Source of the DNA: Rhodoblastus sphagnicola
GTDB taxonomy: Bacteria > Pseudomonadota > Alphaproteobacteria > Rhizobiales > Beijerinckiaceae
Direction: 5' to 3'
Assembly (NCBI RefSeq): GCF_002937075.1
Contig: NZ_NHSJ01000018.1
Coordinates: 1 to 64,000 of the forward strand
DNA: 64,000 nt
The position numbers were made by a program, and so were the translations under genes. Below, one piece after another: positions 61,301 to 64,000 of the stretch; position 1 is the first letter of the stretch; every line of letters begins with the position of its first letter. The notes beneath the pieces were generated by a model. The model saw only the letters and a list, made by a program, of their open reading frames with translations. It did not search any database and had not been told where the DNA came from.

Positions 61301-63022
61301 TCAGCGCAGCCCCGCGAGAACGCGATAATCCTCGATGTCGCGTTTCGGCTGCACGATCTGCGCGGCGAGGCTTTGGCATTCCGGCGCGATATCGTCGGCG
61401 AATACGCGGGCGAGGCCCACCCAATGATCCTCGCCCGCGCCGGCGGCGGCGGCGCCCCGGCACAGCAGCGCGCCGCCCAGCGCGAGGCCGAACAGGCGCA
61501 GATAGGTCGAGGCGACCAGCAGTTTTTCGGTGTCGGACAGATCGGCGGCCAAAGCCGCCGCGCTGGCCTGCTCCCAGGCGGCGAGGGCGTCGCGCAAGCG
61601 TCCGGCGGCGGCGGCGCCAATGCGCGTTTCCGCCGCCGCGACATCGGCGCGGGATTCCGCGATCAGCTTGCGCAAATCCTCGCCCTGGTCGCGGCCGATC
61701 TTGCGCATGACGAGGTCGGTCGCCTGAATGGCGTTGGTTCCCTCGTAAATCGGCGCGATGCGAATGTCGCGGTAGAATTGCGCGACGCCGGTCTCCTCGA
61801 CAAAGCCCATGCCGCCGTGGACCTGCACGCACAGCGAGGCGACTTCGCAGCCGATATCGGTGGAAAAGGCTTTCACCACCGGCGTCAGCAAGCCGGCGCG
61901 CAACTCGCCCTGTCGGCGCGCTTCGGCATCGTCGCCGCGCTCGGCTTGATCGATGGCGGCGGCGGCGCAATAGGCGATGGCGCGCGTGGCGGCGGTGAGC
62001 GCGCGCATCCGCGCGAGCATGCGGCCCATGTCGGGATGGGCCGCGATCGGCGCCGGACTGTCGAAGCCGGCCGCGCGGCCCTGGCGGCGCTCCAGCGCAT
62101 AGGCCAGCGCCCGCTGCGTCGCCTTTTCCGCCATGGAAACGCCCTGGATGCCGGTGTCGAGCCGCGCCTTGTTCATCATGGTGAACATGCAGGCGAGACC
62201 CTCGTTCTCGCGACCGACCAGCCAGGCCTTGGCGCCGCCGTTTTCGCCGAAAATCATGGTGCAGGTCGGCGAGCCCTTGATGCCGAGCTTGTGCTCGATC
62301 CCGGCGCAGCGCAGATCGTTGCGCTCCCCCAGGTTGCCATCGGCATCGACGAGGAATTTCGGCGCCAGGAACAGCGAAAGGCCCTTGATCCCCGGCGGCG
62401 CGTCCGGCAATCGCGCCAGCACGAGATGGACGATGTTCTCGGCCATGTCGTGCTCGCCGAAAGTGATGAAAATCTTCTGGCCGGTGAGGCGCCAGCTTCC
62501 GTCGCCGGCGGGAACGGCCCGCGCGCGTAAAAGGGCGAGGTCCGAACCCGCCTGCGGCTCGGTGAGATTCATGGTTCCCGTCCATTGGCCGGAGACGAGT
62601 TTCGGCAGGTAGAGCGCCTTGAGTTCGTCGCTGGCGTGGGTGTGAAGCGCATCGGCCGCGCCACGCGTGATCGTCGGCAAGGTGGCGAAGGCCATGCAGG
62701 CGGAGGCCAGGGTTTCGGTCGAGACCGCGCCCAAAACCGTGGGCAGGCCGGAGCCGCCGAAATTTTCCGGCTGGGCGAGCGCGTTCCAGCCGGCTTCCCG
62801 CCAGTCGCGATAGATGTCGCGGAAGCCGGGCGGGGTCGTCACGCCCGTTTCGCGCCAGGTGGCCCCGACGAGATCGGACACGCGGTCGAGCGGGGCCACC
62901 TTGTCCCGCGCGAAGCGACCGGCCTCCTCGACAATGGCCCGGATGTCCTCGGGGTCCAGATGCGGCGCGGCGATGCGGGTCAATGTGAAGACAATGTCTT
63001 CGGTCGGAGCGCGGTAGGACAT
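61301..63022 (-). CDS. acyl-CoA dehydrogenase of the large (DmdC-like) type
   Basis: The 573-residue flavoprotein starts MSYRAPTEDIVFTL, the N-terminus of the large acyl-CoA dehydrogenase group that includes 3-methylmercaptopropionyl-CoA dehydrogenase. The FAD/substrate blocks MNLTEPQAGSDLALLRARAV, KIFITFGEHDM, QVHGGMGFVEETGVAQFYRD and IAPIYEGTNAIQATDLVMRK are intact, including the catalytic Glu in YEGTNA, and a C-terminal helical extension follows. Context next to a MarR gene and an aromatic CoA-ligase operon favours desaturating an arylpropionyl-CoA. ATG 63022 was chosen; upstream sequence in the frame is the operator region. Confidence 0.92.
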   Translation of the reverse strand: MSYRAPTEDIVFTLTRIAAPHLDPEDIRAIVEEAGRFARDKVAPLDRVSDLVGATWRETGVTTPPGFRDIYRDWREAGWNALAQPENFGGSGLPTVLGAVSTETLASACMAFATLPTITRGAADALHTHASDELKALYLPKLVSGQWTGTMNLTEPQAGSDLALLRARAVPAGDGSWRLTGQKIFITFGEHDMAENIVHLVLARLPDAPPGIKGLSLFLAPKFLVDADGNLGERNDLRCAGIEHKLGIKGSPTCTMIFGENGGAKAWLVGRENEGLACMFTMMNKARLDTGIQGVSMAEKATQRALAYALERRQGRAAGFDSPAPIAAHPDMGRMLARMRALTAATRAIAYCAAAAIDQAERGDDAEARRQGELRAGLLTPVVKAFSTDIGCEVASLCVQVHGGMGFVEETGVAQFYRDIRIAPIYEGTNAIQATDLVMRKIGRDQGEDLRKLIAESRADVAAAETRIGAAAAGRLRDALAAWEQASAAALAADLSDTEKLLVASTYLRLFGLALGGALLCRGAAAAGAGEDHWVGLARVFADDIAPECQSLAAQIVQPKRDIEDYRVLAGLR

Positions 63023-63071
63023 GGTTCTCTTCCTCGATCGCAATGAAAGTCGGACCAGGCGGCGGAATTTT

Positions 63072-63100
63072 GTATATAAGATAATTGTTATATTATATAC
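63072..63100. promoter_or_regulatory. 29-bp palindrome between the dehydrogenase and MarR genes
   Basis: GTATATAA and TTATATAC form the ends of a palindrome matching at 12 of 14 paired positions, with GATAATTGTTATA in the centre. It lies between two divergent genes, 50 bp from one start and 36 bp from the other, the classic position of an autoregulated MarR operator. A related element is at 58570-58595. Confidence 0.75.
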
Positions 63101-63136
63101 TCGTTTTTGGCAAATGGAAGCCGGCGGGAGGAAGGG

Positions 63137-63628
63137 ATGGTGAAGGCGAAGGCGGCGGCGCCGGGAAACGGTCTGGATATGGCGAGCCTGGATATGGCAG
63201 GCCTGCATTTGGGAAGTCTCGAACACGCCGCCGGCTATGTGATGCGGCGCGCGCAAATGGCCGTCTTCAACGACTTTGCCGCGCGGTTCGCGGCTTTGGA
63301 CCTGAAGCCCGGCCAATATTCGACGCTACAGGTGATCGCGTCCAACCCCGGCCAGCCGCAATCGGCGCTCGGCGCCGCGCTGGGCATCCTGCGGCCCAAT
63401 TTCGTGGCCATGCTCGATGGGTTGGAGCGACGCGGCCTCGCGCGCCGCGTCCGGTCGGAACAGGATCGGCGCCTGCAAGCCGTGATCCTGACCGACAAGG
63501 GCCGGGCTTTGCTGAAGCGCGCCCAGGCCGTACAATCCGCGCAAGAGGCGCGCATCTCCGACATTCTTGGCGAGGAGGGGCGCGACCGCCTGATCGCCCT
63601 GTCGCTCCGGCTTTGGCGCGAATTGTAG
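63137..63628 (+). CDS. MarR family regulator, CouR-like
   Basis: MarR proteins are dimeric winged-helix repressors that usually release DNA when a phenolic acid or its CoA ester binds. The 163-residue protein shows the MarR core: LEHAAGYVMRRAQMAVFNDF, then the helix-turn-helix with PGQYSTLQVIASNPGQPQSA, and the wing with RRVRSEQDRRLQAVILTDKG. GGGAGGAAGGG directly precedes ATG 63137. Divergence from an acyl-CoA dehydrogenase and the nearby aromatic CoA-ligase operon suggest a role like CouR, which responds to p-coumaroyl-CoA in Rhodopseudomonas palustris. Confidence 0.88.
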   Translation: MVKAKAAAPGNGLDMASLDMAGLHLGSLEHAAGYVMRRAQMAVFNDFAARFAALDLKPGQYSTLQVIASNPGQPQSALGAALGILRPNFVAMLDGLERRGLARRVRSEQDRRLQAVILTDKGRALLKRAQAVQSAQEARISDILGEEGRDRLIALSLRLWREL

Positions 63629-63713
63629 CGCGGCGCGATTTTTTGCTCGACCTTGGCGGAACTTTTCGCGCCCATCCGCGTTTTCGGCGCAGCGCCGGAC
63701 GGGAGCATGATCC

Positions 63714-63770
63714 CAGGACGTGGACACCGGTTTTTGGAAAAGATCATGCGAAAACAAAGTGTCTAGAGCG
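63714..63770. repeat. short palindromic intergenic repeat (GATCATGC family)
   Basis: GCATGATC at the left and GATCATGC at the right enclose ACCGGTTTTTGGAAAA, followed by GTGTCTAGAGCG. This layout is common in alphaproteobacterial intergenic DNA and is related to the element at 35286. Confidence 0.5.
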
Positions 63771-63802
63771 CGAGACCGGCGCATTTCACGGAGGCGTCAT
63801 CC

Positions 63803-63997
63803 ATGCAAGCCAGCATGCAGGAAGCTGAAATTCACACTTACGCGCGGCAGTTGTTCGAGGCGCGCGGCGCCAAGGCCGCGGCCGAGGCGGCGCAGAAGGC
63901 GCACGCCTTCGAGGAAAAGGGCGACAAGGAGCAATCGCGGACCTGGCGCCACATCGAGGCGGCGATCAAGCTGATGCGCGGCCCGAACCAGAGCTGA
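63803..63997 (+). CDS. small conserved-looking helical protein, unknown function
   Basis: The 64-residue product (MQASMQEAEIHTYARQLFEA at the start) is helical and ends RTWRHIEAAIKLMRGPNQS. The body is rich in Ala, Glu and Lys (AKAAAEAAQKAHAFEEKGDK). Small proteins with an EKGDKEQSRTWRHIEAAIKL-type end are frequent in Hyphomicrobiales genomes as I recall them, without assigned function. A GGAGG lies about 8 bp before the ATG. It is complete, ending 3 bp before the window edge. Confidence 0.6.
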   Translation: MQASMQEAEIHTYARQLFEARGAKAAAEAAQKAHAFEEKGDKEQSRTWRHIEAAIKLMRGPNQS

Positions 63998-64000
63998 ATT

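Overview
The window is GC-rich alphaproteobacterial DNA. Housekeeping genes (pyrB, topA, pyk, coaD, lipB, a UvrD/PcrA helicase), a GapR-type protein, an MxaD-like protein beside a YVTN beta-propeller, and a CouR-like MarR/aromatic CoA-ester locus all point to Hyphomicrobiales, most likely a methylotrophic or purple non-sulfur member of the Beijerinckiaceae/Methylocystaceae/Nitrobacteraceae type. The genus is inference only.

Positions 1-15,000 are accessory DNA. An IS21 remnant (istB plus the 3' part of istA) is fused in frame to the 5' half of a tyrosine integrase gene. The integrase start lies about 150 bp from a 3' fragment of tRNA-Thr(CGU), the expected kind of attachment site. A complete type I-E CRISPR-Cas operon follows (cas3, cse1, cse2, cas7, cas5, cas6e, cas1, cas2), ending in an array with only one spacer. 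After it come a decayed DUF3987 gene, a GIY-YIG protein, a DUF2239 gene with a paired operator-like motif, a frameshifted DUF1330-like gene and an IS3 orfA relic.

Positions 14,951-20,600 hold the most interesting locus: a minus-strand nitrogenase-like operon in the order (NifD-N-terminus-like ORF)-nifX-like-B-H-D-K. It matches the methylthio-alkane reductase (marBHDK) system, which frees sulfur from volatile organic sulfur compounds, and not a dinitrogen-fixing nitrogenase. A sigma70-like promoter and a short palindrome precede it. A divergent DUF1848 gene, a tRNA-like fragment and an IS5 relic mark its right side.

Positions 22,000-45,200 return to backbone genes (DUF2339 membrane protein, gapR, tRNA-Lys(CUU), lipB, uvrD/pcrA, asmA-like, mxaD-like, YVTN, pyrB, topA, a Tat-exported hydrolase). 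They are interspersed with at least three families of palindromic intergenic repeats and a degraded GGDEF-EAL gene. Positions 45,400-50,600 carry an exopolysaccharide/O-antigen cluster (flippase, two GT4 glycosyltransferases, O-antigen-ligase-like protein). Then come pyk, an 18-bp minisatellite, a 38-codon small ORF, coaD, two cyclophilins, a methyltransferase, a LOG-family protein and a glutathione peroxidase.

Positions 57,000-63,600 form an aromatic/phenylpropanoid-type module: AAHS transporter, acyl-CoA ligase, amidohydrolase, acyl-CoA dehydrogenase and a MarR regulator. AT-rich related palindromes lie upstream of both the ligase and the dehydrogenase/regulator pair, suggesting one regulon.
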